Numbered from the stretch's first letter, positions 26,645 to 36,117 are shown. The stretch: DNA of 64,000 nt from Dyadobacter luteus (GCF_003383615.1 NZ_QNUL01000017.1:81483-145482), one strand, 5' to 3'. Made by a program: numbers and translations. The notes: generated by a model from the letters alone, not told the origin.

Positions 26645-26691
26645 AAAAATAAAAAAGACTTAAACGATGTTGTGCATCATTTAAGTCTTTT
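26645..26691 (-). terminator. Intrinsic terminator of the DUF1080 gene
   Basis: A 12-bp stem (26653-26664 with 26680-26691) continues, after one C-A mismatch, into a 4-bp stem (66-69 with 75-78) closing a 5-base loop. A T-rich tract follows on the minus strand. It lies 39 bases after the stop codon of the gene at 26730-27494. Confidence 0.9.
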
Positions 26692-26729
26692 AAATACTCT
26701 GCCTGATTACAAATCAGGTTTATATGCTT

Positions 26730-27494
26730 TTACAACTCACGGATCCAGATATTTCTGAAGCTGGTTGTGTTGTTGTGATCCTGCAACTTGATCGGGCCAC
26801 GTCCGTGGGGCTCTATAGTTGGCTGACCGATATATGGAGTCGTTCCCTGAATGGCAGTATGGTTTTGTACCAAAACGCCATTGTGCAATACAGTAATGTA
26901 TGGAGGAATCGTCATCTGTCCATCCTTATTGAAATGCGGAGCCGTGTAAACGACATCATAAGTTTGCCATTCTCCGGGAGCAACGGTTGCATTCACAAGC
27001 GGCATAGTTTGCTTATATATCGAACCTGCCTGGCCGTTGGAGTAAGTCGGGTTATTATAACTATCCAATACCTGTAACTCATAAATGCCCTGCATGAAAA
27101 TACCGCTATTTCCGCGTCCCTGACCATTACCATCTACTTTTGCAGGTGTTCTCCATTCGATATGAAGCTGGTAATCACCAAATGTCTGTTTGGTTTGAAT
27201 ATCACCTGACTTAGGACTCACAGTCATAGCACCATCCCCTACCGTCCATGGCGCTGCAGGATTACCTTGCTTACTTGAAACCCAGTTATCCAGGTTTCTT
27301 CCGTCAAACAAAACGATTGCATCCGAAGGGGCGGTAAAGCCTGATACAGCAGGGTTAGCCTTCCCGGGAACAATTACACGTGGTACCGGATTCCAAAGTT
27401 CGCTCGACTCAGGTGTTTGCTTGGATGGTTGTAGCTGGGCATGTGCAACTGCTGCTGTCAAAAGACCAGCCGCAATCATTGTAACTTTTTTCAT
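26730..27494 (-). CDS. Secreted DUF1080 (3-keto-disaccharide hydrolase family) protein
   Basis: This 254-residue protein has a signal peptide (MKKVTMIAAGLLTAAVAHAQ). A single DUF1080 jelly-roll domain runs from about residue 58 to the C-terminus, with family landmarks IVLFDGRNLDNWVS, YQLHIEWRTP, GRGNSGIFMQGIYELQVLDS, GSIYKQTMPLVNA and PIKLQDHNNTTSFRNIWIREL. Members of this Pfam family (PF06439) are concanavalin-like hydrolases, some of which cleave 3-keto-glycosides. It is divergently oriented from the LacI regulator 349 bases away. A second DUF1080 protein is encoded in the neighbouring SusCD operon, so both probably act on the same type of glycoside. It should work in the periplasm or outside the cell. 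It is terminated by a strong hairpin. Confidence 0.9.
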   Translation of the reverse strand: MKKVTMIAAGLLTAAVAHAQLQPSKQTPESSELWNPVPRVIVPGKANPAVSGFTAPSDAIVLFDGRNLDNWVSSKQGNPAAPWTVGDGAMTVSPKSGDIQTKQTFGDYQLHIEWRTPAKVDGNGQGRGNSGIFMQGIYELQVLDSYNNPTYSNGQAGSIYKQTMPLVNATVAPGEWQTYDVVYTAPHFNKDGQMTIPPYITVLHNGVLVQNHTAIQGTTPYIGQPTIEPHGRGPIKLQDHNNTTSFRNIWIREL

Positions 27495-27607
27495 AGATTA
27501 TCAATCAACTTTTAATTGTAGATTATAAAGGTATTTGGGAATATGGATTTACTTGTTTTGAAATACAAATCATGCTGCTCAACAGAATGATGCAACAAGA
27601 TCATTGC

Positions 27608-27615
27608 CAAATTTA
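27608..27615 (-). promoter_or_regulatory. Possible -7 element for the DUF1080 gene
   Basis: On the minus strand the bases read TAAATTTG, matching TAnnTTTG. It lies 114 bases upstream of the DUF1080 start. No clear -33 TTG is present, so the element may need an activator or be chance. Confidence 0.3.
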
Positions 27616-27630
27616 CATTTCTTAAATTGT

Positions 27631-27646
27631 ATTATACACGTATAAT
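27631..27646. promoter_or_regulatory. Interrupted palindrome ATTATAC-AC-GTATAAT
   Basis: The two 7-base arms are exact reverse complements around a central AC. The site lies just upstream of the possible -7 element of the DUF1080 gene, around its -30 to -45 positions. It could bind a dimeric regulator; its sequence differs from the two LacI-type sites upstream of susC. Confidence 0.4.
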
Positions 27647-27843
27647 CTAAAAATATATATTGTCAAATCAACACTTTTTAATATTCTGCTTCCGGAACCT
27701 TATGCTTAAATAACTATGGCGCATATCTTTAAACATAGGAATGTGTATATTGCCGCCCGTTTTATTCAGTGACTTACAACAGGTTGGACTCACCTTAATA
27801 CAGCTCCTGATGACTTTTAAATTATACCATCGCTAAGCATAGC

Positions 27844-28905
27844 ATGCAACCGGGTAAGAAAAACAAGAAAGTTTCGATAAGGGATATCGGAAGAGAACTG
27901 GGCATATCTATCACTACTGTGTCCTTTATCCTTAACGGGAAAGCCAAAGAGAAAAGGATCAGCGATGCGCTGACGGAAAGAGTTCTTGAATTTGTTGAGC
28001 GGATCAACTTCAAGCCCAACATGATGGCACAAGGGTTGAGGACGGGGAAGTCCAAAATCATTTGCCTGATGGTGGAAGACATTTCCAATAACCTGCTTTT
28101 TGCAAAAGTGGCAAGATATATTGAAGAAGAAGCACACAGCAGAGGCTACAGGATCATCTATTGCAGTACGGAAAATAAGAAGGAAAAAGCAACCGAACTG
28201 ATTCGCCTTTTTCAGGACCGGTCGATAGATGGATATATTATTACACCTCCTGAAGGCATTGAAGAAGAGATACAATCATTGATTAATGATGGAATCCCTA
28301 TCGTATTAATCGACAGAGGGCTGCCCGGACTCAGCTGCAACCAGGTAGTTATAGAAAACCTGAACAGTACATACGAAGCCATCACACATCTCATTTCAAA
28401 CGGGTACAAAAATATCGGCTTCGTCACTTTGGATTCCAACCAGACTCAGATGACCGATCGCCTGGCAGGTTACCAAAAGGCTCTTGATCAACACCATCTG
28501 AGTTCTTTTGTCAAAAAACTTGGGTTTCATCAGACTACCGAGCAAAATGTGCATGAGATTACCTCATTTCTCAATACACATCCGGAACTCGATGCCTTGT
28601 TCTTCTCTACCAATTACATCGGAGGCTGGGGACTTCAGGCTATTAAAAATTTAAATCTCCGCATTCCCACCGACCTGGCAGTTGTCTCGTTTGACGATCA
28701 GGACTTGTTTCGCTTTTACTCTCCTACGATCACTGCTGTGGAACAGCCTGTTCAGGCGATTTCAAAGGAAATTATCAGGCTCATGCTGAATGCTCTTGAA
28801 GATAACGACACTAACATTCATCAGATTACCCTACCAGCCAAGCTTATTATTCGTGAATCATCTTTGCCGGCAACCGTAAATGATGAACATGTATTTTTCA
28901 AATAA
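27844..28905 (+). CDS. LacI-family transcriptional regulator
   Basis: The 353-residue protein has the LacI-type helix-turn-helix at residues ~9-30 (VSIRDIGRELGISITTVSFIL, hinge LRTGKSKIICLMVEDISNN). A periplasmic-binding-protein-like sensor domain follows (IDGYIITPPEG; GIPIVLIDRG; YKNIGFVTLDS; DLAVVSFDDQDLFRFYSPTI). It probably senses a sugar or sugar derivative and binds palindromic operators. Two such palindromes with a central CG lie 166-318 bases downstream of its stop, in front of the SusC gene, making that operon its likely target. It also sits divergently from a DUF1080 gene. Whether it represses or activates cannot be decided from sequence. Confidence 0.93.
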   Translation: MQPGKKNKKVSIRDIGRELGISITTVSFILNGKAKEKRISDALTERVLEFVERINFKPNMMAQGLRTGKSKIICLMVEDISNNLLFAKVARYIEEEAHSRGYRIIYCSTENKKEKATELIRLFQDRSIDGYIITPPEGIEEEIQSLINDGIPIVLIDRGLPGLSCNQVVIENLNSTYEAITHLISNGYKNIGFVTLDSNQTQMTDRLAGYQKALDQHHLSSFVKKLGFHQTTEQNVHEITSFLNTHPELDALFFSTNYIGGWGLQAIKNLNLRIPTDLAVVSFDDQDLFRFYSPTITAVEQPVQAISKEIIRLMLNALEDNDTNIHQITLPAKLIIRESSLPATVNDEHVFFK

Positions 28906-29070
28906 TATTTGCATAATACTACGAATCCCTTTACCTTGGCATCGGAATTCCTCTAATCTCTTTCTAAGACTGTATACACTTGTTATACTTCAATCAGGAA
29001 TACTAAATTTCCCAAAAAATACAGGAAAAGTTACAAATTTTTAATAAATTATTTAACAATAAGCTAATAG

Positions 29071-29084
29071 CTAAATCGTTTTAG
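29071..29084. promoter_or_regulatory. LacI-type operator, distal copy
   Basis: CTAAATCGTTTTAG is a 14-base palindrome with one mismatched pair around a central CG, the usual form of LacI-family sites. It differs by one base from the perfect site at 29208-29221. The two could be bridged by a tetrameric or looped regulator. Confidence 0.65.
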
Positions 29085-29205
29085 TTTATATAGATAAAAT
29101 TAGAACTTTATCAAGATAACATTTCACCTATGAACTTAACTATTCCTAACCCAACCTTTTATATCAGCCATTAATCATAGTGTATTTCAGCGCATTGTGC
29201 TTAAT

Positions 29206-29223
29206 GGCTAAATCGATTTAGCC
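29206..29223. promoter_or_regulatory. LacI-type operator, perfect 18-bp palindrome
   Basis: GGCTAAATCGATTTAGCC is a perfect palindrome 32 bases upstream of the SusC start codon, with the central CG typical of LacI-family operators. The neighbouring LacI gene is the obvious candidate to bind it. Its position close to the start codon suggests repression by blocking transcription. Confidence 0.75.
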
Positions 29224-29255
29224 CAATACCTAATAATTAACCTATAATCACTTTT

Positions 29256-32200
29256 ATGAAACAAAAAGTACCTTCCAGCCGTCGCAGGGCAAGCGGCGGT
29301 AAGCTGAGGATGCTGTGCCTGGGTTCAATAATCCTGGCTCTTCATCTTTCGCCGAACTTAATTCATGCCGAAACAAGTAAAGTCCTCGTTTCCAATTTCA
29401 CTGCACAGCGCACTTCTGCTGAAGACATCGTGATAAAAGGTCGCGTTGTAAGTGCAAAGGACAAATCAACACTACCGGGTGTATCTGTTATCGTGAAAGG
29501 AACTTCTAAAGGAGTTACTACCGATGTGGATGGTGGCTATACCATTACGGTAAGCAGCCCTCAGGACGTACTTATTTTCTCTTTTGTAGGAAGCATTACA
29601 CAGGAAGTTACAGTTGGAAACCGGTCAGTTATTGACGTGGATCTTGCTGAAAACGCGAAGCTTCTGGACGAAGTGGTCGTTGTAGGTTATGGTTCTCAGA
29701 CGAGAGAAAGAACCACTTCTGCGATTTCCAACATTACATCTGCCAACTTCAACAACTCAGGTGCAAGAAATGCAATGGACCTGATCCAGGGTAAAGTGGC
29801 AGGTTTGAGCATCAACAGAAGCGGATCAAACCCTAACTCAGGTGTTTCTATGCAGCTTCGTGGGGTTACTTCACTTACGGGCGGTCTCTCCCCTCTTGTG
29901 GTAATCGACGGTATTCCTGGTGGAAATCTTGATCTGTTGCAACAGGATGACGTAGAATCGATCAGTGTATTGAAAGACGGTTCTGCAGCCGCTATCTACG
30001 GAACCCGCGCAAACGGTGGTGTAATCCTTGTTACAACCAAAAAAGGACAAGCTGGCAGCGCGAAATTCGATTACAATACTTATTTCAGAAAGGAATACGT
30101 TCGTAATCGTCCTGATTTCATGAACGCAGATCAGTTCCGTGCCAAAATCGCTGAAGGAATCTATCCCGCAAGCGCTGATTATGGCAGTACAACTGATGCT
30201 TATGATGCCTTGATCAACCATGGTAACCTTACCCAAAACCATAACCTGGCTATGTCGGGCGGAGCAAAAGGTACAACTTATCGCGCCAGTCTTTACTATC
30301 AGGATCTGCAGGGTATTGCTAAAGAAAACGGTCGTAAGCAATATGGCGGACGTCTGACGGTAATGCAGACAGGTCTTAAGGATCGTCTTACTGCTCAGCT
30401 GAACCTTGCTACCAACTTCAACAAAGCTAACCTTTTGGGTGGCGGAGGATGGGAAGGATCGCTGATCAGAAACCCGACTTTGTCTTTCTACAATCCTGAT
30501 GGTTCTTACTATTTCGAGCAAACCAGTACCAACGAGGTGGCTCGCTTGAAGCAGGAAACCAACCGTCGTCAGCAACAGACTACCTCAGCCGATGCAAAAT
30601 TCAGTCTTGAAATTCTTCCGGGCTTACAGGCTTCTGTATTCGGAGCGGTACAGCGCAATAGCTATATCGACGGTGCTTATCGCTCGCTGGCATCTGAATT
30701 CTCAAAAGAGAATGACGTATATCCAAACGGTGGTTATGCAAGAAGATATACTTACCTGAGCAACAACTATACGCTGGAACCTACTGTGTCTTTTGATAAG
30801 ACAATCGGTGCTAACCATACCATTAATGCAGTGGGAGGTTACAGTTACCAGTATGCTGTACAGGAAAACTTTGAGGCTACTAACTACGGATTTGTAAATG
30901 ACATTTTCGAAGAGAACAACCTTGAAGCCGGTAGCCAGCTGGTAACCGGAAAAGCAAACATGAAAAGTGGAAAAGGTGACAACACGTTGATCGCGTTCTT
31001 CGGTCGTGCGAACTACTCTTTCATGGACAAATACATGGTGTCGTTGATTCTGCGTCATGAAGGTTCTTCACGCTTCGGCGCCAACAACAAATGGGGGAAC
31101 TTCCCGGCAGCTTCTGTGGGATGGAACATCAGCAAAGAGAAATTCATGGAAGGTGTTACTTTCGTAAACAGCCTGAAATTAAGAGCCGGATATGGTGTAA
31201 CGGGTAACCAGGACATCGCCAACTATTCATCTCTGGTAACATTGGGAACAGGTGGTGTGTATGTGAATCCGGATGGAGAATGGAGACAAACTTACGGCCC
31301 TAACCGTAACCCGAACCCGAACCTGAAGTGGGAACGTAAAAGCGAATTCAACGTTGGTGCAGACTTTACTGTACTTAACAAAAGGTTAAGCGGATCTTTG
31401 GACGTATTCAAACGTGTAACCCGTGACCTGCTTTATAACTACACTTCTCAGCTGCCTCCTTTTGTTCGTGAAACAATTTATACCAACGTAGGTGCAATAT
31501 CTAACCGTGGTGTGGAATTGACATTGAATGCTGTACCGGTACAAACTAAGGATTTCAGCTGGACAGTGGATGCAACGGGAAGTTATGTAAAAAACATTGC
31601 TGACGACCTTTCAAACGACGTTTACAAAGTTGAAGCTATTACAACAAGTAGCATCGGTGGTTACGGAGCATTGGGCGAAGCCATTCGTATCGAACAAGGC
31701 GGCCAGTTGGGTAACTTCTACGGAAAACGTTTCGCAGGTTTTACAGATGACGGAAAATGGTTGTTCTATAACCGCAACGGAGAAAAAGTAAGATTCGATC
31801 AGATCAACAATTCAGCTGATCCTAATGTATCTGACCTTTCTATTATCGGTAATGCCATTCCTAAATTCAACGCGTCTTTGACCAACAATTTCACATATAA
31901 AAACCTGAGTCTGCGTGTGTTCATGAGAGGCCGTTTTGACTACGATATCCTTAACACGATGGATCTTTCCTACGGTAACAAGGTGTCTATTCCAAACAAC
32001 CTGCTGAACAGTGCTTTCGGAAAACATGCGAGACTGAACGATACTTATCAGTACTCAGACTACTACCTGGAATCAGGAAGCTTCCTTAAACTGGATGAGA
32101 TTACTTTGAGCTACAATTTCAAGTTGAAATCTGATATCATCCGTAACCTTAGAGTGTATGCTACCGGTGCTAACCTGGCAACATTTACCAAATACACGGG

Positions 32201-32333
32201 TAACGATCCTGACTTCGTGAATGACACAGGTTTGGGAAGAGAAGATGACGGACAGCGTCGTCTGGGTATCGATGGCCGCAGCGCTTATCCAAACACCCGC
32301 TCATTCCTGGTAGGACTTAGTTTTGGCTTCTAA
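29256..32333 (+). CDS. SusC/RagA-family TonB-linked outer membrane receptor
   Basis: This 1025-residue receptor has a long basic N-terminus and signal peptide (LGSIILALHLSPNLIHAE). The carboxypeptidase-regulatory-like domain follows (IKGRVVSAKDKSTLPGVSVI), then the classic TonB-box/plug start DEVVVVGYGSQ, plug motifs (IQGKVAGLSINRSGSNPNSG; LKDGSAAAIYGTRANGGVIL) and a barrel ending in FLVGLSFGF. The VVGYG type differs from the TALGI type in the 1-17 kb cluster, so it belongs to another SusC subgroup. It is cotranscribed with susD (11-base gap) and lies behind two LacI-type operators. It probably imports a disaccharide or keto-glycoside handled by the DUF1080 enzymes. Confidence 0.96.
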   Translation: MKQKVPSSRRRASGGKLRMLCLGSIILALHLSPNLIHAETSKVLVSNFTAQRTSAEDIVIKGRVVSAKDKSTLPGVSVIVKGTSKGVTTDVDGGYTITVSSPQDVLIFSFVGSITQEVTVGNRSVIDVDLAENAKLLDEVVVVGYGSQTRERTTSAISNITSANFNNSGARNAMDLIQGKVAGLSINRSGSNPNSGVSMQLRGVTSLTGGLSPLVVIDGIPGGNLDLLQQDDVESISVLKDGSAAAIYGTRANGGVILVTTKKGQAGSAKFDYNTYFRKEYVRNRPDFMNADQFRAKIAEGIYPASADYGSTTDAYDALINHGNLTQNHNLAMSGGAKGTTYRASLYYQDLQGIAKENGRKQYGGRLTVMQTGLKDRLTAQLNLATNFNKANLLGGGGWEGSLIRNPTLSFYNPDGSYYFEQTSTNEVARLKQETNRRQQQTTSADAKFSLEILPGLQASVFGAVQRNSYIDGAYRSLASEFSKENDVYPNGGYARRYTYLSNNYTLEPTVSFDKTIGANHTINAVGGYSYQYAVQENFEATNYGFVNDIFEENNLEAGSQLVTGKANMKSGKGDNTLIAFFGRANYSFMDKYMVSLILRHEGSSRFGANNKWGNFPAASVGWNISKEKFMEGVTFVNSLKLRAGYGVTGNQDIANYSSLVTLGTGGVYVNPDGEWRQTYGPNRNPNPNLKWERKSEFNVGADFTVLNKRLSGSLDVFKRVTRDLLYNYTSQLPPFVRETIYTNVGAISNRGVELTLNAVPVQTKDFSWTVDATGSYVKNIADDLSNDVYKVEAITTSSIGGYGALGEAIRIEQGGQLGNFYGKRFAGFTDDGKWLFYNRNGEKVRFDQINNSADPNVSDLSIIGNAIPKFNASLTNNFTYKNLSLRVFMRGRFDYDILNTMDLSYGNKVSIPNNLLNSAFGKHARLNDTYQYSDYYLESGSFLKLDEITLSYNFKLKSDIIRNLRVYATGANLATFTKYTGNDPDFVNDTGLGREDDGQRRLGIDGRSAYPNTRSFLVGLSFGF

Positions 32334-32344
32334 TTTTAGTAAAA

Positions 32345-33991
32345 ATGATAAATTTTAAGAAAGCATTTAAAATTGCAGCCGTGGCATTGCCTCTGTTTGC
32401 AACTACTGCCTGTACTGACCTGAACGAGAACATTTACGACCAGTTAGTTACAGACAACTTTTATAACAATAAAAACGAAGTGCTATCCGCAGTACTTCGC
32501 CCCTATACACATGCTAATGCCTGGGCTACTCCGGGACAAGATGGCTGGTGGCGCCTTAACGAACTTTCGGCTGACCAGCTTGCATGGCCTGTAAAAGGTC
32601 GTCACGGGCAGGATGGTGGAAAATGGTTCCGCTTGCATTACCACACCTGGACTGCAGATGACGATGCAGTTTGGGGCGCATGGAGACTGATGTGGTGGGG
32701 ACTCGGGCTTTGTACCGACCCTATCGAAGCACTTGAAGCACGTACTCCGGCTGCTATGGGAATTACAGAAACTGAAAAGGCAGAATACATCGCTGAATTG
32801 AAATTGCTTCGCGCTTTCCATTACATCAAGTTGATGAGCCTTTATGGTAACATTCCTACAGTAAGTAAAGTAGGAGATCCTGTGAGCCCTCCTACCCAGC
32901 CACGTGCAGAGGTTTTCAAATTTATCGAGAAGGAAATTCTGGATAACGTCAATGCAGCTCCTAAGCTTTCTCAGGCAATGATCGGCCGTATGACCCAGGC
33001 AGGAGGATATGCAATGCTTGTTGAATTATACCTGAATGCTGAAACATGGACAGGAACTGCTCGCTGGGATGATTGTATTGCTGCTGCAAACAAGCTGATC
33101 AACGGAGAAGCAGGTGGATTGAACGGTGCTCCTGCACTGGATGTAAACCTGACTGATACCTACAAACCGGCAAACTTCCAGTCAAAGGAGATATTGTTCC
33201 AATTGGCTTACGAGTTCAAGAAAGCGAACTTCCAGCCTCAATGGCCTGGTGATTTCTTCCACTTCCAGCAGCGCTTTATCTATGGCGGAGCTCGTAACGG
33301 AAACGATGGTGTTGTGGTGATTCCTGGTGTTTACACTACTTTCAAAAACACTGACAAGCGCAAGAAAGAGTGGATTCTGGAAGGAACTCAGTATCAATAT
33401 GCGGATCCTACAAAACCAGTATTGGCAACAGGTGGTAACGAATACGATCAGCAACCATTGGTATTTGTTGATAACATCCGTAAAAACAAAACGCTTCAGC
33501 CAGGTCAGGATCCTGCATCCTTGCCATCTGATATGACACAGGGTGAAGAAAACAGCGGTGTTCGTTTCAACAAGTACAAATTGGGTGCATTGGAAGATGC
33601 GAACTACAATGGATGCGACTGGGCAATCTATCGTCTTTCATGGGTAATGTTTGCAAAAGCAGAGGCTATGATGCGTAAAAATGGCAAGGTTGCTACTGCT
33701 GAAGCTGTTGATATTGTAAATCAGGTGAAACAACGCGCATTTGCTACAGATGCCTGGACTGCCGAAAAATATACAGCTACTACGCTTACCATGGATGAAT
33801 TCCTTGCTGAGCGCGGACGTGAGTTTATCTTCGAAGGTTTCCGTCGTGATGATATGATCCGTTTCGACAAGTTCACTACCGGAACATGGTGGGATCACAA
33901 ACCAACAGAAGCTTACAAAAAACTTTTCCCTATACCACGTCGTCAGATCACGCTTAATGCGAATCTGAAACAGAACGAGGGATACAACTAA
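32345..33991 (+). CDS. SusD/RagB-family outer membrane lipoprotein
   Basis: The 548-residue lipoprotein has a signal ending in LFATTAC followed by TDLNENIYDQLVTDNFYNN, the canonical RagB/SusD start. It contains TPR-like helices (AELKLLRAFHYIKLMSLYGN, a SusD signature) and a C-terminal segment with ERGREFIFEGFRRDDMIRFD, another family hallmark. It forms the ligand-binding lid of the SusC 11 bases upstream. It ends before a hairpin at 34029-34068, which may reduce read-through into the downstream DUF1080-PA14 gene. It belongs to the classical RagB/SusD group, unlike the SusD-like_2 proteins at 6.7-13.8 kb. Confidence 0.95.
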   Translation: MINFKKAFKIAAVALPLFATTACTDLNENIYDQLVTDNFYNNKNEVLSAVLRPYTHANAWATPGQDGWWRLNELSADQLAWPVKGRHGQDGGKWFRLHYHTWTADDDAVWGAWRLMWWGLGLCTDPIEALEARTPAAMGITETEKAEYIAELKLLRAFHYIKLMSLYGNIPTVSKVGDPVSPPTQPRAEVFKFIEKEILDNVNAAPKLSQAMIGRMTQAGGYAMLVELYLNAETWTGTARWDDCIAAANKLINGEAGGLNGAPALDVNLTDTYKPANFQSKEILFQLAYEFKKANFQPQWPGDFFHFQQRFIYGGARNGNDGVVVIPGVYTTFKNTDKRKKEWILEGTQYQYADPTKPVLATGGNEYDQQPLVFVDNIRKNKTLQPGQDPASLPSDMTQGEENSGVRFNKYKLGALEDANYNGCDWAIYRLSWVMFAKAEAMMRKNGKVATAEAVDIVNQVKQRAFATDAWTAEKYTATTLTMDEFLAERGREFIFEGFRRDDMIRFDKFTTGTWWDHKPTEAYKKLFPIPRRQITLNANLKQNEGYN

Positions 33992-34028
33992 GACCTTATT
34001 ATTCCTTACACTTAACTTTTCTTGACTC

Positions 34029-34068
34029 ATCCAGCGGCGGCTTCTTATCAATTCCGTCGTTGGATTTT
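34029..34068 (+). terminator. Attenuator/terminator-like hairpin after susD
   Basis: A 12-bp stem with two G-U pairs (34029-34040 with 34054-34065) and a 13-base loop is followed by a short TTTT. The T tract is weak, so it may only partly stop transcription, favouring susCD over the downstream genes. Confidence 0.5.
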
Positions 34069-34210
34069 GTTAATTCCTACGCCACTCAGACAGAACCCTT
34101 TAAAAATTACATTACTCAACGATATTATCATTTGCCAGAATGTAATTTTCCGAAATCTTATATCGTAATTTGTTCCGCTTTAATTTATAACCAATAAGCT
34201 TACCTACTGT

Positions 34211-36061
34211 ATGTTTAAACTAAGTAAACATTTTTTATCCTTGCTGACGATGGGATTGACTGTACTGACCGTACCGTCGGCCTATGCGCAGCAACCTATT
34301 CCTCTTGATGACCTGAAAGCATTCACCACAAAATCCGACAACTGGAAGATCGTGGGCGACGCAAAAGTTGACATTACCAAAGAGAATGTATTGACCACTA
34401 CGGCTGGTAAAGGCGTTTTGGCATGTATCCATGAAAAAGGCAAATACGGCGCACAGTATGAACTGATCTCTAACCTGAAACACGGAGATCTGGACATCGA
34501 ACTTGATTTCATGCTGGCCAAAGGATCTAACTCAGGTATCTATTTGCAAGGCAATTATGAAGTTCAGCTTTTTGATAGCTGGGGTAAAAAAACAGCGAAG
34601 TATAACGACTGCGGTGGTATATACGAACGTTGGAATGATGCTAAACCAGAAGGAGAAAAAGGATATGAAGGCTACGCTCCACGTTTCAACGTAGCAAAAG
34701 CACCAGGACTATGGCAAAATATCAAAATTTCGTATCAGGCGCCCCGCTTTGATGCAAACGGCAAGAAAGTTTCTAATGCAGTATTCCTTTCTGTTGTATT
34801 GAATGGCGTCACAATTCATGAAAATGTAGAAGTAAGCGGACCAACACGCGGATCACTTACTGCTGAAGATGTAGCAATGGGACCTCTTCGTTTCCAGGGA
34901 GACCACGGTTCATTGGCTATCAAAAATATTAAGATCAATAATTTTGATCAGAAACCGGGAACGTTATCAGACCTGAATTACAAAATTTACTACGGTGGAT
35001 TATTGGAAACGGATGACCTTTCAAAACAGAAACCAGCTGAAACCGGCACAGCTCCTGCATTGAGCTGGGAAATCCTGAAAGAGAACAATAACTACACGTA
35101 TGTATATTCAGGAAAATACAATGCACCAACCGCTGGTGACTATACTTTCCGTTTGCAAGCTGCAGGTAACTCCCGCGTGAAAATCGACGGAAAAGACCTG
35201 ATGCCAATGGAATGGAAAAACGTTACAGAATTCCGTAATGCAACGATCAACCTGAAAGCGGGAGATCACACAATCGAGATTTACAATAACAAAAGAGACG
35301 GATGGTTGAAGCCGGCATTGGGACTATGGGTATCAGGACCTGGTTTCAGAGAGGTTTCTTATGCTTCCAAAAGCTCTGCTACAAGTGCAAAAGGAACGGA
35401 TCCAATTCTTGTATCTGCCGAAACCAACACTGTATTGCGCAGCTTCATGGATTTCGTTAAAGATCCTAAATCAAAACGTACACGTGTCGTACATGCTGTG
35501 AACGTAGGAAGCCCTTCAAACCTTCACTATACTTATGATCTTGACAAAGGAGCGGTTCTTCAGGTATGGCGTGGAGATTTCCTTGATGCAACACCTATGT
35601 GGCATAACCGTGGTGATGGTTCTTCAAGACCACGCGGAAGTGTAACACTATTTGGCAACGATATGACACTTGGCAAAATCAATGGTCAGTCTAAATGGGT
35701 GACAGATACTACCGGTAGTGGCTACCGTCCAAAAGGATATATTCTTGACGAAGCGGATGTTCCTACTTTCCAGTACACAGCATTTGGCTCACCGGTTACT
35801 GACTACATCTCTGTAGTTAACAACCAATATTTCGAAAGAATTATCAAAGTAAGCAACCCTGCAAGCGGATTAGTTGCGCGTGTAGCAAACGGAACGTCTA
35901 TTGAAAAAATTTCAGACGGACTTTACGCTGTAAATGGCAGATCTTACTACATACAGCTTGCTGATAAAAAAGCGAAAAGTGAAGTAAGAACAGCTGACGG
36001 CCAGCAGGAACTATTGATTCCTGTAAGCAACGGAGAAGTGAAGTATTCCATCCTGTTCTGA
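34211..36061 (+). CDS. Secreted DUF1080-PA14 protein with a C-terminal DUF1080-associated region
   Basis: This 616-residue secreted protein (signal ending in PSAYAQ) has a DUF1080 domain at about residues 35-245 (DLDIELDFMLAKGSNSGIYL; NYEVQLFDSWGK; DCGGIYERW; GLWQNIKISYQAPRFDANGK). A PA14-like domain covers about 255-395 (YKIYYGGLLETDDL; YVYSGKYNAPTAGDYTFRLQ; GRIDG-type KIDGKDL; HTIEIYNNKRDGWLKPALGLWVSGPG). A C-terminal beta-rich region of about 200 residues follows, which I do not recognise. DUF1080 is linked to cleavage of keto-glycosides; PA14 often binds sugars. The gene lies in a unit with the propeller-cytochrome dehydrogenase 56 bases downstream. That order suggests it acts on the product of that oxidation. 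Confidence 0.88.
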   Translation: MFKLSKHFLSLLTMGLTVLTVPSAYAQQPIPLDDLKAFTTKSDNWKIVGDAKVDITKENVLTTTAGKGVLACIHEKGKYGAQYELISNLKHGDLDIELDFMLAKGSNSGIYLQGNYEVQLFDSWGKKTAKYNDCGGIYERWNDAKPEGEKGYEGYAPRFNVAKAPGLWQNIKISYQAPRFDANGKKVSNAVFLSVVLNGVTIHENVEVSGPTRGSLTAEDVAMGPLRFQGDHGSLAIKNIKINNFDQKPGTLSDLNYKIYYGGLLETDDLSKQKPAETGTAPALSWEILKENNNYTYVYSGKYNAPTAGDYTFRLQAAGNSRVKIDGKDLMPMEWKNVTEFRNATINLKAGDHTIEIYNNKRDGWLKPALGLWVSGPGFREVSYASKSSATSAKGTDPILVSAETNTVLRSFMDFVKDPKSKRTRVVHAVNVGSPSNLHYTYDLDKGAVLQVWRGDFLDATPMWHNRGDGSSRPRGSVTLFGNDMTLGKINGQSKWVTDTTGSGYRPKGYILDEADVPTFQYTAFGSPVTDYISVVNNQYFERIIKVSNPASGLVARVANGTSIEKISDGLYAVNGRSYYIQLADKKAKSEVRTADGQQELLIPVSNGEVKYSILF

Positions 36062-36117
36062 TAAAAATTATTCAAAACTGATAGTCGCAGGCTAACAGAT
36101 ATATAAGCATATAGAAA

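Larger units (their letters stand above)
27495..27843. other. Divergent regulatory region between DUF1080 gene and lacI-type gene
   Basis: These 349 bases must hold promoters for both divergent genes. They contain a possible minus-strand -7 element (27608-27615) and an interrupted palindrome (27631-27646). The CTAAATCGATTTAG-type operator found upstream of the SusC gene is absent here. No small gene is evident. Confidence 0.55.
28906..29255 (+). other. Regulatory region of the susC-susD-DUF1080-dehydrogenase operon
   Basis: This 350-base, very AT-rich gap precedes the SusC gene and carries two LacI-type palindromes 137 bases apart, centre to centre. The proximal one ends 32 bases before the SusC ATG, inside the likely leader. 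I could not find a clear TAnnTTTG promoter element, and no small gene is seen. Confidence 0.65.

Noticed and set aside
27817..28275. A 152-codon minus-strand frame opposite the lacI gene
   Set aside because: It overlaps the DNA-binding region of an intact LacI gene in antisense and lacks any recognisable domain.
29871..30575. A 234-codon minus-strand frame inside susC
   Set aside because: It lies fully within a well-supported SusC coding sequence, and no family motif is present.
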